A DNA stretch of 64,000 bases from Planctomycetaceae bacterium (GTDB lineage Bacteria > Planctomycetota > Planctomycetia > Pirellulales > Thermoguttaceae). The notes under the pieces are model-generated. The model made no database searches. It saw only the letters and a program-made list of their open reading frames with translations, and was not told the DNA's origin. The stretch is from assembly GCA_012719125.1 (NCBI GenBank), contig JAAYAY010000378.1, forward strand, positions 62,001 to 126,000, given 5' to 3'. A program made the translations under genes and the position numbers. Numbering within the stretch: position 1 is the stretch's first letter; each line of letters starts with the position of its first letter. This document shows positions 44,407 through 52,703 of this stretch, in pieces.

Positions 44407-44691
44407 GTGATCATGCTCAGCAGGCCGGTCCCAGACTGGCCGACGACAATTGACCAAGCCGTCGGCCGGATCTTGGCAGGGCTGACCGATGCGGAAAAGG
44501 ACGTGATCCGCAACACGCCGCTGGCCGACCTGGAAATGCTGCACTTCGGGCTGGGCACAACGATCAGGAACGAGTGCGGGCTGTGGGACGGAAACACGGC
44601 CCTGCTTGCAGCCTGCGGTTCAGAAACCATGCACCCGGATGCTGCGTCCGACGTGATTCTGCGGGCGGTTTGGGAACGGCTGCGGGCCTGA
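44407..44691 (+). CDS. DUF6794-like small protein
   Basis: A 94-residue protein. GTG 44407 has AAGGAGGG six bases upstream and is preferred over the ATGs at 44380 and 44413. It matches the DUF6794 pattern: PTTIDQAVGRILAGLTDAEK, IRNTPLADLEMLHFGLGTTI, RNECGLWDGN and HPDAASDVILRAVWERL. The family is widespread and of unknown function. It ends three bases before the convergent NADAR gene. Confidence 0.8.
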   Translation: MIMLSRPVPDWPTTIDQAVGRILAGLTDAEKDVIRNTPLADLEMLHFGLGTTIRNECGLWDGNTALLAACGSETMHPDAASDVILRAVWERLRA

Positions 44692-44693
44692 AG

Positions 44694-45122
44694 TTACCCC
44701 TGTGACAACTCCGACCGGACCTTCATCAAGATCAGGCCAAGTTGATTCTGCCCCTTGCCCCGACAGACGCCCCAGAACCGGTCGTTCCAGTTATTGCCTT
44801 CCACCAGTTCAGCGTCGCCCGTGGCAAGCAGTTGTTCACGCAGATTGGCGTGCGTCGTGAATTTCAGCCGGACCAGTTCTTCCATGATGCCGACCTTGAC
44901 TTCTTCCCAGTCGGGCCGCAACTGCACCTTGCGGCCCAGGCGTTTCGCACTGCCGGGCGTGGCGGTTTCGGCAAGTGCCTGCTTCTCGTCTGGGTCGGAA
45001 GTCTTGGCTGCCTGGAAAGCGTGTTCCACCGTTGGGTACAAAATGCCGTCAACTTCAACTGGCGACGGGTGAAAGTTGGACAGGAAGTCGTGGTCGCCGG
45101 TGAATCGGTCGATGGTGGTCAT
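44694..45122 (-). CDS. NADAR family N-glycosidase (YbiA/RibX-like)
   Basis: A 142-residue protein filling the NADAR domain: FTGDHDFLSNFHPSPVEVDG, YPTVEHAFQAAK, ATPGSAKRLGRKV, RPDWEEVKVGIM, and the closing NNWNDRFWGVCRG with GLILMKVR. NADAR enzymes hydrolyse N-glycosidic bonds, either of damaged riboflavin precursors (YbiA, RibX) or of ADP-ribose joined to guanine in nucleic acid. Which role applies here cannot be told. No ART toxin is adjacent, though an ART-like candidate lies at 34956. It directly follows the DUF1444-like gene. Confidence 0.9.
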   Translation of the reverse strand: MTTIDRFTGDHDFLSNFHPSPVEVDGILYPTVEHAFQAAKTSDPDEKQALAETATPGSAKRLGRKVQLRPDWEEVKVGIMEELVRLKFTTHANLREQLLATGDAELVEGNNWNDRFWGVCRGKGQNQLGLILMKVRSELSQG

Positions 45123-45123
45123 G

Positions 45124-46335
45124 TCACTTCAACTCGTTCCCGATGGCAGCCAACTGCTCGGCCGATGGAAATTCCCTCACCCGGTAGCGAGGTGGATACA
45201 GGTCGGTTTCTTCCATCAAGTCGCCGACGACCTGTTGCACCTTGTCCCAGTCGCCGCTCGCCACCAGGTCTTCGTCCCGCATAAAAAACAGCTTGTTGGT
45301 CTTGGGAAGCAGCGTGTCTGTGCCTTCGGACCACAGGGCGTAGCTGACGAAGGTGCCGGTGTTGTCCTTGACGACCGTGTACGTGGCGGCAAACAGATCC
45401 GAATCCTCCCTCCGGTGCAAAGCATCGAGCAGTTCCTTCTGCCGCTCGTACCTGCCGTGCATCGACTTCACTTCCAGCAGCCGGAATTTGCCGAAATGCG
45501 GATGGTCCTTCGGCGGCATCCACGAAACCCACTCGTCGCCGTCAAGGCACAGGGCCGTACAGGTCAAGTAACGGGGATCATCGAATCCCTTGTTGGCAAG
45601 CGAAGCCATGACATCCAGGCCGTCCATGTCCTCCGAGCCGGTAATCAACAGTTGGTCTCGGTGAGGCACCATGGCGACGGGCTGGCCATGGACCTCCAAG
45701 TGACGCACGAAATCGAGCAGCAGCAGACGGGCAGAATCGTAGCTGTCCCCGGCCATCACGCCGTACAGACGGTCGTTTGACTTGGCGACGGGGAACTCGA
45801 TCTCAGCCAAATTTTGCTTGGCAACTTCCATGGTTTCGTAGAAGCTGACGCCCCATTCCTCCAACTGGTCCCGTGAAATCGTGTGCGTGGCTTCCGGCAG
45901 ATCGTAGACGGGCATGGCGATCAAGTGATCCCCGACGCAGGAGAACGGCAGGTCGGGACCAACCGGCTTCCCCTCCGCCCGTTGCTCCAGCCACATGATC
46001 TCGTATGTGTACCGACTGCGGACGGCTGGCATGATGTCCGGCTTGGCGTCGGCAAAGTCTTCGGGGAGCGTTTTGTGGCGGATCAGGCCGAATCTGACCA
46101 TCTTGGTCAAGAACGCATCCCGTTTGGCACTTGGCTGGCGGCAATACTCCTCGTACAGGTTTTCCAGGTTTAGCTGCCCGACCAACTCGCCGTCCTCGTC
46201 CTTGACATCGATGCAAAAGTCGTCCCTGTCGTAGAAGACCTCGCCCGGCTCACCGGCCTGCTTCATGCGGTCGGCAATCGTCTGGCCGAATTCGTCCTCG
46301 CTGAGTGGCGGTGTTGGTCTGCCAAGAATGCCCAT
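45124..46335 (-). CDS. DUF1444-like hypothetical protein
   Basis: A 403-residue cytoplasmic protein. The block LYGVMAGDSYDSARLLLLDF, followed by VAMVPHRDQLLITGSEDMDG and LDVMASLANKG, resembles the DUF1444 (YtpQ) layout, in which a self-contained alpha-beta domain carries G-x-S-Y-D and D-Q-L-L-I-T-G-S. The N-terminal region has FYDRDDFCIDVKDEDGELVG. The role is unknown. Its stop lies one base before the NADAR start, so the two are co-transcribed. Confidence 0.6.
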   Translation of the reverse strand: MGILGRPTPPLSEDEFGQTIADRMKQAGEPGEVFYDRDDFCIDVKDEDGELVGQLNLENLYEEYCRQPSAKRDAFLTKMVRFGLIRHKTLPEDFADAKPDIMPAVRSRYTYEIMWLEQRAEGKPVGPDLPFSCVGDHLIAMPVYDLPEATHTISRDQLEEWGVSFYETMEVAKQNLAEIEFPVAKSNDRLYGVMAGDSYDSARLLLLDFVRHLEVHGQPVAMVPHRDQLLITGSEDMDGLDVMASLANKGFDDPRYLTCTALCLDGDEWVSWMPPKDHPHFGKFRLLEVKSMHGRYERQKELLDALHRREDSDLFAATYTVVKDNTGTFVSYALWSEGTDTLLPKTNKLFFMRDEDLVASGDWDKVQQVVGDLMEETDLYPPRYRVREFPSAEQLAAIGNELK

Positions 46336-46408
46336 GCCGTTTGCCTCGGTGTACTTGTTCGGACCACGCCGCTGGATGACGCCAGCGGCGTGTTTCCCAA
46401 ATCCAGAA

Positions 46409-46948
46409 TCACTGCTTTTCCACCGGCTTGGGCTGGAACTTCTTGCCGCCCGCTTTCTTCGCCGGTTTGGCTGGCGGTTTCTGCCCTGCCTTGAATTCGT
46501 CCAGACTCAGGCACTTGTCGCCATCGGTGTCCATCCGCTTGAAGTTTTGCTCCGCCTGATCCAGTTCCTCCGGCTTCCTGGTTCCCTTGAATTCATCCCA
46601 TGTCAACTTGCCGTCGCCATCCTTGTCCATCGGCTTGAACTTGGCTTCTGGCGAACGGTTGACGAATTCCTTCAACGTGACCTTGCCATCAGCATCGATG
46701 TCGATCAGCTTGAAGACCTGCTCGGCCTTTTCAGCGGCATCGGGCTTCTTCTTTCCCACGAACTCGCCGCACGTCAGCACGCCATCCTGATCTTTGTCCA
46801 TCGCCTTGAAGTTCTTCTCGGCCATTTCAGCCCACTTGTTTGCTGCGGGTTTGGCCGCCGGTGCATCCCCCGGCTTGGCATCGTCTGCGGCCCTGCAAAG
46901 GCCCAGCGGAACCAAGCTGATGATGGTCAACAAACACAATGTCCTCAT
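46409..46948 (-). CDS. Secreted EF-hand calcium-binding protein
   Basis: A 179-residue protein with signal peptide (LCLLTIISLVPLGLCRAADD). Four EF-hand loops are visible: DKDQDGVLTCGEF, DIDADGKVTLKEF, DKDGDGKLTWDEF and DTDGDKCLSLDEF, each with acids at the usual positions. The ends are proline- and lysine-rich. Multi-EF-hand exported proteins are frequent in planctomycetes. It may buffer or sense calcium outside the cytoplasm. Confidence 0.92.
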   Translation of the reverse strand: MRTLCLLTIISLVPLGLCRAADDAKPGDAPAAKPAANKWAEMAEKNFKAMDKDQDGVLTCGEFVGKKKPDAAEKAEQVFKLIDIDADGKVTLKEFVNRSPEAKFKPMDKDGDGKLTWDEFKGTRKPEELDQAEQNFKRMDTDGDKCLSLDEFKAGQKPPAKPAKKAGGKKFQPKPVEKQ

Positions 46949-46987
46949 GTCGTCACTCCTTGGAAAAAGGGAAATCGAAACACGTCG

Positions 46988-48268
46988 TCATTCGGCCACC
47001 GTCACCCAAACCGGGGCGGACCACAACAGGTTGCCATCAGCCTGGGTCAGTTTCACAAAGAAGTAATGCTTGCCGGGCTTGGGCGTGCAGGTGGTCTCCC
47101 ACCGGCAGTCTGTTGTGTCGGCTTCATGGGTCTGGACCACCACGCCATCTTCAAACAGTTCAATCTTGGCCGTGGCGTCGTTTTCGTCGCCGTCATCCAC
47201 AACAACTGCCGCCTTCACTTCCTTGACCGGCTCCGAGATGATGTCGCCCATGGACGCACCGTTGACGGTGAACGTCAGCACGCAGTTGCGGTCCAGCGTG
47301 GAATAGCAGTGGCGGCGGGCAAGGGCGTCCAAAATGTTACGCTTTGTCAAGCCGGGGGCCAGGATGCCGGTCCATGACTTGACGTTGCCCCAGTTCGGAC
47401 TGTGGGTGTCGTCGGAACCATCCGGGGCCAAGTGCCAGCCGAGGTTCAACGCCCGGATGAAGGCTTGTTCTTCCTTGGCTTGACGGACCTCCATCAGTTC
47501 CACGGACTTGTCGCCGACTTCGGAGTAGGCCAAACCGTCGTGGCTGACCGTGCCGTCGCCGGGATGGTTGAACTTCGTCGTGACGCCAGCTTCGGCAGCC
47601 GCCTTGTAGAACTCCTGCGGGTCTGCGGGCCAGATGCGGGTCTTGGGATCGTAGATGTTGATGTGGCCCCATTTCTTGGTCCATTCCAATCCGGGAAAGG
47701 CCACGAATGTGCCGTCCTCGTTGGCGTCGAAGGCCACTTCCCGCATGTCCAGCCACTCGTTGTCATCGACGGCTGCCTGATGATCGGTCAAGCAGAAGAC
47801 GTCCAGCTTGGCGATGTTGCGGGCGTACTCATGGGCCACGGCGGGGATCAGCGTGCCATCGGAATAGCTGGTGTGGGCGTGGAGGTCAGCAAAGAAGACC
47901 TTGAGCGGATTGGCAACGGTGACGTTGATCGAGGTGTTGGCCCGCTTGTTGTCGGTGGTGACGATCAGCTTTTGTGTCCCGTTGGGGACCAGGGTGGTGT
48001 CGATCTGTGCGGTCCATTCACCACTGTCCTGCTTCAGCCCGGTCCACGGAGCACCGCCGAGGCCGACGTAGACGGCGTTGGGGTCAGTGGCACCTTCAGG
48101 GACTTCGACCTTGATCCGCACATCGGCAGTGCCGGTGAGTTGCTGGTCGGCCTGCGGCTGGACGACTACAATCTTGGCTACCGGTGTCGCCTTTTTGGCC
48201 GCTGGTTGTGCCGCTGTGGCGTGCTGGGCAACGAGCAGGACGAGGATGGAAAGCAAAATGCGGGGCAT
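46988..48268 (-). CDS. Exported PHP-fold phosphoesterase-like protein
   Basis: A 426-residue protein, ATG 48268, with signal peptide ILLSILVLLVAQHATAAQ. The PHP metal site is clear: FFADLHAHTSYSDG (H-x-H), CLTDHQAAVDDNEW, FVAFPGLEW, FNHPGDG and APDGSDDTHSPNWG. An N-terminal beta domain of about 110 residues precedes it, and a C-terminal Ig-like domain (AAVVVDDGDENDATAKIELF) follows. It is probably a metal-dependent phosphoesterase of unknown substrate. Exported PHP proteins of this build occur often in planctomycetes. Confidence 0.88.
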   Translation of the reverse strand: MPRILLSILVLLVAQHATAAQPAAKKATPVAKIVVVQPQADQQLTGTADVRIKVEVPEGATDPNAVYVGLGGAPWTGLKQDSGEWTAQIDTTLVPNGTQKLIVTTDNKRANTSINVTVANPLKVFFADLHAHTSYSDGTLIPAVAHEYARNIAKLDVFCLTDHQAAVDDNEWLDMREVAFDANEDGTFVAFPGLEWTKKWGHINIYDPKTRIWPADPQEFYKAAAEAGVTTKFNHPGDGTVSHDGLAYSEVGDKSVELMEVRQAKEEQAFIRALNLGWHLAPDGSDDTHSPNWGNVKSWTGILAPGLTKRNILDALARRHCYSTLDRNCVLTFTVNGASMGDIISEPVKEVKAAVVVDDGDENDATAKIELFEDGVVVQTHEADTTDCRWETTCTPKPGKHYFFVKLTQADGNLLWSAPVWVTVAE

Positions 48269-48349
48269 GGTTTGGCTCCGTGGGGTTTGGGAATTCAGCA
48301 ACCGGCAGGATACCCGTGACCGGTGATCGGATCAAGTTGGAGCGAGCAG

Positions 48350-48592
48350 GTGAAAGTCCCCATCGACGAAGTGGCCGTGATCGACATCGAGGCCCCGGTC
48401 CTTTCGGCCTACGAGGCAAAGTACCGAGGCGTGGTCCGATGGTTTGTCCGGTGCAAGCACTGCCGGATGTGGCACGACCACGGGCCAGCGGAAGGGCACC
48501 GGATTGCACACTGCTTAGACCGGGCCAGCCCGTATTGGAAAACCGGTTATAATCTGGCGTATGCAGGGCAGTGGCGAGAACGGGCGAGATAG
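48350..48592 (+). CDS. Small putative zinc-binding protein
   Basis: An 80-residue protein from GTG 48350 (GGAG seven to eight bases upstream). The centre, FVRCKHCRMWHDHGPAEGHR with a following AHC, offers C-x2-C, H-x-H and a further H-C, a plausible zinc site. It ends SPYWKTGYNLAYAGQWRER. The last part recurs as a remnant at 50188-50250, beyond the amidase gene. No function is known. Confidence 0.6.
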   Translation: MKVPIDEVAVIDIEAPVLSAYEAKYRGVVRWFVRCKHCRMWHDHGPAEGHRIAHCLDRASPYWKTGYNLAYAGQWRERAR

Positions 48593-48677
48593 AGGCGTTC
48601 GGGCATGAACCCTTGACCATGCCAGTGAACGGGCCGCCAATTGCCGACAGAATCCATGAGTCATCGAGGTCAACAAA

Positions 48678-50171
48678 ATGTCATCCAGCGTACAGACCCG
48701 CCGAACGTTTCTGGCCGCCTCGGCGACCGCTGCCCTGACCCAGGTACTCCCCACATCCAAGATCTGGGCAGACACAAGGTCATCAGAAAACGATCACCTC
48801 CGGGGATCAGCCGTGACACTTGCCAGAGCGATCCAGAGCAGGCAGATCTCATCAGAACAGGCCGTTGACGCCTGTCTTCGCCGAATCGAAGAAGTGAATC
48901 CGAAGATCAACGCCGTCGTAACCCTGTGCAGGAAAGAAGCCCTGGAGCAGGCACGCAAGGCAGACGACGACCTGCGGCGGGGCGTGTGTCGAGGGCCTTG
49001 GCACGGAGTTCCGATGACCATCAAGGACTCCCTGGACACGGCGGGGGTCAAGACCACGGCGGGCACGGAGGGCAGAAAGGACTTCATTCCCAAGAGTAAC
49101 GCAACCGTGGTGGACAGGTTGCTCAGGTCCGGTGCGATCCTCCTCGGCAAGACAAACACGCCTGAGATCACCATGGACTACCGCACCGATAATCTGCTGT
49201 TCGGCAGTACAAAGAACCCCTACAACATCGCCAAGAGTCCTGGTGGCAGCAGTGGTGGGGCGGCGGCAATCGTGGCAGCGGGCGGCTCGCCGTTCGATGT
49301 CGGCAGCGATACGGGAGGGAGCATTCGGGTGCCGTCAGGTTTCTGCGGAACGGCTGGCATCAAGCCGACTTCGGGCAGGGTGCCACGCACGGGGCATATT
49401 ATCGGGTTTGAGGTTGGGTACTTCGAGCCACTCACTCAACTCGGCCCCATTGCCCGCCACGTCGAAGACCTCTTTCCTCTTCTGAAGACTATCGCTGGTT
49501 CCGATGACGATGATCCGGCTGTGGTGGATATGCCTTTGCTCGACCCGGAAGTTGTTGACATATCTCGTCTTCGAATTTCCTTCCACAGCGACAACGGCGT
49601 GTTGGCCGCCGTAGACCAGGTTCGGGCAGCAGTCGAGTCGGCGGTCTCGGCCTTGAAGAATGCAGGATGCAGCGTCGAGCAGAATTGCCCGAAGCCGCTT
49701 TCCAGGATCATGGACATCTGGCATTCCTCGCTTCGCTCGGATGGAGGGGAGTCGATCAAAGCCATGCTGGCGAAAGCTGGAACGAAACGGTGTCACCGCT
49801 TCCTGGAAGTCTATCAGGAGTCTGAACCACTCCGTGGCGATGAATTCAACCGGTTCCTTCGGCACTGGCAGGAGTTTCGAGCCGACATGCACCGATGGTT
49901 CACTCAATACGATGCGATTGTATGCCCGGTGAACGCCTACGCAAGTCTGCCCGTTGAGTACCCGCTGGGTGAACTTCTTGCCGGGTTCACTTACACCTAC
50001 GCTTACAACCTGACCGGCTGGCCCGGTGCGGTCGTGCGAGCCGGAACGAGTCCCGATGGTGTTCCCATTGGAGTCCAGATCATTGCTCGCCCGTGGCGGG
50101 AGGACGTTTGTCTGGCTGTGGCCGGTCATTTGGAACGTGTGTTGGGCGGCTGGAAGATGCCTGAACTTTAG
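48678..50171 (+). CDS. Amidase signature family enzyme, Tat-exported
   Basis: A 497-residue protein with a twin-arginine-type signal (TRRTFLAASATAALTQV). The amidase triad is complete: Lys116 in MTIKDS, cis-Ser191 in GGSSGG and nucleophile Ser215 in TGGSIR. The fold continues to a normal C-terminus (PIGVQIIARPWRED; VAGHLERVLGGW). It hydrolyses an amide bond, and the substrate cannot be read from the sequence. Export is unusual enough to note but known for Tat amidases. Confidence 0.92.
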   Translation: MSSSVQTRRTFLAASATAALTQVLPTSKIWADTRSSENDHLRGSAVTLARAIQSRQISSEQAVDACLRRIEEVNPKINAVVTLCRKEALEQARKADDDLRRGVCRGPWHGVPMTIKDSLDTAGVKTTAGTEGRKDFIPKSNATVVDRLLRSGAILLGKTNTPEITMDYRTDNLLFGSTKNPYNIAKSPGGSSGGAAAIVAAGGSPFDVGSDTGGSIRVPSGFCGTAGIKPTSGRVPRTGHIIGFEVGYFEPLTQLGPIARHVEDLFPLLKTIAGSDDDDPAVVDMPLLDPEVVDISRLRISFHSDNGVLAAVDQVRAAVESAVSALKNAGCSVEQNCPKPLSRIMDIWHSSLRSDGGESIKAMLAKAGTKRCHRFLEVYQESEPLRGDEFNRFLRHWQEFRADMHRWFTQYDAIVCPVNAYASLPVEYPLGELLAGFTYTYAYNLTGWPGAVVRAGTSPDGVPIGVQIIARPWREDVCLAVAGHLERVLGGWKMPEL

Positions 50172-50187
50172 ACCGGTTCGGGGCGTC

Positions 50188-50250
50188 TACGAAAGGACTG
50201 ATTGCCACAACTTGGCTTATGCGGGAAAGTGGCGGGACAGGCCAGTTCGG
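50188..50250 (+). pseudogene. Remnant of the small zinc-binding gene family at 48350
   Basis: A short stretch encodes VYERTDCHNLAYAGKWRDRP in one frame, matching the end of the 48350 product (YWKTGYNLAYAGQWRER). The preceding TTTAGACCGG also matches the same family's L-D-R codons, but in another frame. No start or full domain is present. It looks like the tail of a lost second copy. Confidence 0.45.
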
Positions 50251-50273
50251 AAACGCAACCGGGACGACCGACC

Positions 50274-51059
50274 ATGAACAAGAAAATCGCTGCGGTGTTC
50301 GGATGGACTGTGATTCTGTCGGCGTGTCATCAGGGCTTCGCCGCCGAACCATCGAAGACCATCCGGGTGCTGTACGACAACTACGTTTTCGACGAGGCGT
50401 GCGGGTCGGACTGGGGCTTCGCCTGCCTGATTTCCGGGACGGAGAAGACAATCCTGTTCGACACGGGTGCCAAGGGCGATCTGCTGCTGGCCAATTTCGA
50501 GAAAATGAAGCTGCGTCCAGCCGACGTGGAGTTGGTCGTGATCTCGCACAACCACGGTGACCACACCGGTGGGCTTCTGCCGTTCCTGGCAAAGAACGAA
50601 CATGTCGCCGTCTACCTTCCGGCAGCCACGCCTGAATCGTTCGTGAAAGAAGTCAAGGCCCATGGCGTCTCGGTGGTGACCAAGCCGGTCGAAATCTGCA
50701 AGGGGGTGTTCGTGATCGGCCCCCTGGGCGACAAGATCGTCGAGCAATCGTTGGTCGTGGACACCAGAAAAGGACTGGTCATCATCACCGGCTGCTCGCA
50801 TCCGGGGATTGTCGAAATTGCCAAGGCAGCTAAGGAGCACCTCGGCCGGGAGATCTTCATGGTCCTCGGAGGCACGCACCTGCTGAACCACTCGGACGCA
50901 GATTTGCAGCGGGTCGTTGACGACATCAAAGGGCTGGGCGTCCAGAAAGTGGGAGCGACACACTGCTCTGGCGAGAAGGCCATTGTCAAAATGAAAGAAG
51001 CCTTTGGCGAAGGATTCGTCACGATGGGAGTTGGGCGGGTCGTTGAGGTCAGGGAATGA
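50274..51059 (+). CDS. Exported metallo-beta-lactamase-fold hydrolase
   Basis: A 261-residue protein with signal peptide (VFGWTVILSACHQGFAAE, possibly a lipobox at SAC). The metal site is HNHGDH (residues 92-97), with a later GCSHPG and THCSG and FDTGAKGD in the second strand. The layout is that of the small MBL hydrolases related to the dihydropteroate-synthase-linked group. It is intact, and the substrate is unknown. The ATG at 50274 is preferred because it opens the signal peptide. Confidence 0.88.
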   Translation: MNKKIAAVFGWTVILSACHQGFAAEPSKTIRVLYDNYVFDEACGSDWGFACLISGTEKTILFDTGAKGDLLLANFEKMKLRPADVELVVISHNHGDHTGGLLPFLAKNEHVAVYLPAATPESFVKEVKAHGVSVVTKPVEICKGVFVIGPLGDKIVEQSLVVDTRKGLVIITGCSHPGIVEIAKAAKEHLGREIFMVLGGTHLLNHSDADLQRVVDDIKGLGVQKVGATHCSGEKAIVKMKEAFGEGFVTMGVGRVVEVRE

Positions 51060-51089
51060 ACTGACAGACCTGGCCCACAGGGCTGCAAC

Positions 51090-51692
51090 ATGGCGATCAG
51101 GTGTCCAAACTGCGGTGCAGAGTACGACGTGACTCTGTTCACGTTTGACCGCAGGCTTCACTGCGACTGTGGTGCGTGGGTCGATCTGGCCGTTGGGCAT
51201 CAGCAGACAAAAGTTGCCAAACAGGCACCGCAGGAGGTCACGATGCGTCGTTCGGAAGACCAGCGTAGACAAGAAGAAGTCAAGCTGCTGGCCGCCATCA
51301 AGGACGCCCTGCCCCGGCTGGAGCAGATGTGGGAGCAGGCCAACGGCCATTGGGGCTACGAAGATCCGGTTTACCGGTTCTACCACCAGAGCTTCAAGGT
51401 GTACCACCTCCAGCAAGACATCACCGAAATCGTCAAGGCCCTCCAAGATTTGGCTCCGCACTTGCCGTTGAATCCGTGGTTCACGCAGATTGTTGGTGAA
51501 GGGACGGCCGAGCCGTTTTCACCGGAAGTGAACCAGCGTTGGCTGGAAGCCACCCGGCCCATCCTCGAAGCGTTCTTCCATGCCCGCTACTTCCTGGAAA
51601 TGGCCTGCAAGTACGGGAAGGAACTGAACGAACCACCGGACTCCTTGCCCAGCGGGTGGGCTGCGGTGTTGTACTTGTACGGGTTGCGGTGA
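51090..51692 (+). CDS. Zinc-ribbon hypothetical protein
   Basis: A 200-residue protein. Residues 5-28 carry CPNCGAEYDV and CDCGAW, a zinc ribbon of MJ0042/FmdB kind. The remainder is a helical domain rich in aromatic residues (YRFYHQSFKVYHLQQDITEI; HARYFLEMACKYGKELN). It lies between the MBL and Nudix genes on the same strand. No function can be given. Confidence 0.7.
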   Translation: MAIRCPNCGAEYDVTLFTFDRRLHCDCGAWVDLAVGHQQTKVAKQAPQEVTMRRSEDQRRQEEVKLLAAIKDALPRLEQMWEQANGHWGYEDPVYRFYHQSFKVYHLQQDITEIVKALQDLAPHLPLNPWFTQIVGEGTAEPFSPEVNQRWLEATRPILEAFFHARYFLEMACKYGKELNEPPDSLPSGWAAVLYLYGLR

Positions 51693-51715
51693 CACTTTGC
51701 CCCTGGAGACATGGG

Positions 51716-52255
51716 ATGCAAAAACACGGCCCGTGGCAAATCGTCCAGTCCCAAGAAGTCTACCGAGATCCATGGACCGCCGTTCGCAAGGACGACGTGA
51801 TCCGGCCCGATGGCCAGCCTGGGACACATACGGTGGTGACCATCAAGCCAGGCGTCTGCGTGTTGGCCATGGACGATGAACACCAGGTCTACTTGACCGA
51901 GGAATTCCACTACGGCGTCGGTCGCACGACCATGGAAGCCGTGAGCGGTGGCAGCGAACCGGATGAAGAGCCGCTGCTGACGGCCAAACGTGAATTGCAG
52001 GAAGAACTGGGGATCGAGGCGGACGACTGGACGGACTTGGGCATCGTTGATCCGTTCACTGCCAACGTCGTGTCACCGACCCGGCTTTACTTGGCCCGCA
52101 AGCTGGCTTTCGGCGACCACGCACCGGAAGGAACCGAGCAGATCCGCTGCTTGAAAATCCCACTAGCCGAAGCCGTCCAAAACGTCATCGACAGCCACAT
52201 CACGCACGGACCAAGCTGCGTGCTGATTCTGAAAACGGCGTTGCTGCTGGGCTGA
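51716..52255 (+). CDS. Nudix hydrolase (ADP-ribose pyrophosphatase type)
   Basis: A 179-residue protein with a perfect Nudix box at residues 78-100 (G-x5-E-x7-R-E-L-Q-E-E-L-G-I). The upstream VYLTEEFHYGVGRTTMEAVSGG and the downstream TRLYLARKLAFGDH fit the ADP-ribose/NudF branch. GGAG lies seven bases before ATG 51716. It likely hydrolyses ADP-ribose or a related nucleoside diphosphate derivative. The exact substrate is uncertain. Confidence 0.88.
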   Translation: MQKHGPWQIVQSQEVYRDPWTAVRKDDVIRPDGQPGTHTVVTIKPGVCVLAMDDEHQVYLTEEFHYGVGRTTMEAVSGGSEPDEEPLLTAKRELQEELGIEADDWTDLGIVDPFTANVVSPTRLYLARKLAFGDHAPEGTEQIRCLKIPLAEAVQNVIDSHITHGPSCVLILKTALLLG

Positions 52256-52272
52256 GCAGAACGCCTTCTTCG

Positions 52273-52431
52273 ATGCCCATGAATTTGGCAGATGTTGCCC
52301 AGACTGTGGCCTTTCGAAAACCTGACAAAACGACCGGGCGTCGGTTGGGAGAACCACAAGCACAAGAGCAGCGGGAACTTGCGGAAGGCGTTGCGGATGT
52401 GCTCAAGGTCAGCGGAACATTTGGCACGTGA
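52273..52431 (+). CDS. Possible short protein or gene fragment
   Basis: A 52-residue frame from ATG 52273: MPMNLADVAQTVAFRKPDK, then an E/Q-rich helix AQEQRELAEGVADVLKVSG. The composition is protein-like, but no family is recognised and no strong ribosome binding site is seen. It could be the tail of an eroded gene. Confidence 0.3.
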   Translation: MPMNLADVAQTVAFRKPDKTTGRRLGEPQAQEQRELAEGVADVLKVSGTFGT

Positions 52432-52489
52432 AGTGCGTCTCATTTTTTCAGAAGATCAAGACACAAGGGGTCGGAGTGATCGCTTTCGA

Positions 52490-52656
52490 TTGACAACGAT
52501 TCACGACACCACTTTTGTGACAGGAGGGCAAGCCAATGCAAGATCCCCCTGGTGGTCAGCAATGAGGAGCGGCTGTTGGTCGTTCCTCCCGTGGCGTGTT
52601 TAGTCTGTTCACGACCGCTAAACACTGCGAGGCCCCGCTTCAACGGCGGGGTTTTT
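52490..52656 (+). ncRNA. Candidate short transcript with own promoter and terminator
   Basis: TTGACA (52490-52495) lies 17 bases upstream of a weak -10 (TTTTGT, 52513-52518). Downstream, GAGG and CCTC form a weak stem. GTGTTTAG (52596-52603) and CTAAACAC (52618-52625) form a perfect 8-bp stem, and the transcript would end in the intrinsic terminator at 52633-52656. It would be about 130 nt long. GGAGGG followed eight bases later by ATG opens a 9-codon frame (MQDPPGGQQ), whose stop overlaps a 13-codon frame, so a peptide-coding transcript is an alternative. Confidence 0.35.
52633..52656 (+). terminator. Rho-independent terminator
   Basis: CCCCGC (52633-52638) and GCGGGG (52646-52651) pair across a 7-base loop and are followed directly by TTTTT. 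On the minus strand there is no comparable T-run, so it serves + strand transcripts. It lies 378 bases past the Nudix gene and 48 bases before the end of the convergent restriction-type gene. Confidence 0.7.
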
Positions 52657-52703
52657 CATTTCTTGTCGTGTCTTCGGCGTCAGGTTCGCAGAATGGGCAA
52701 CGG

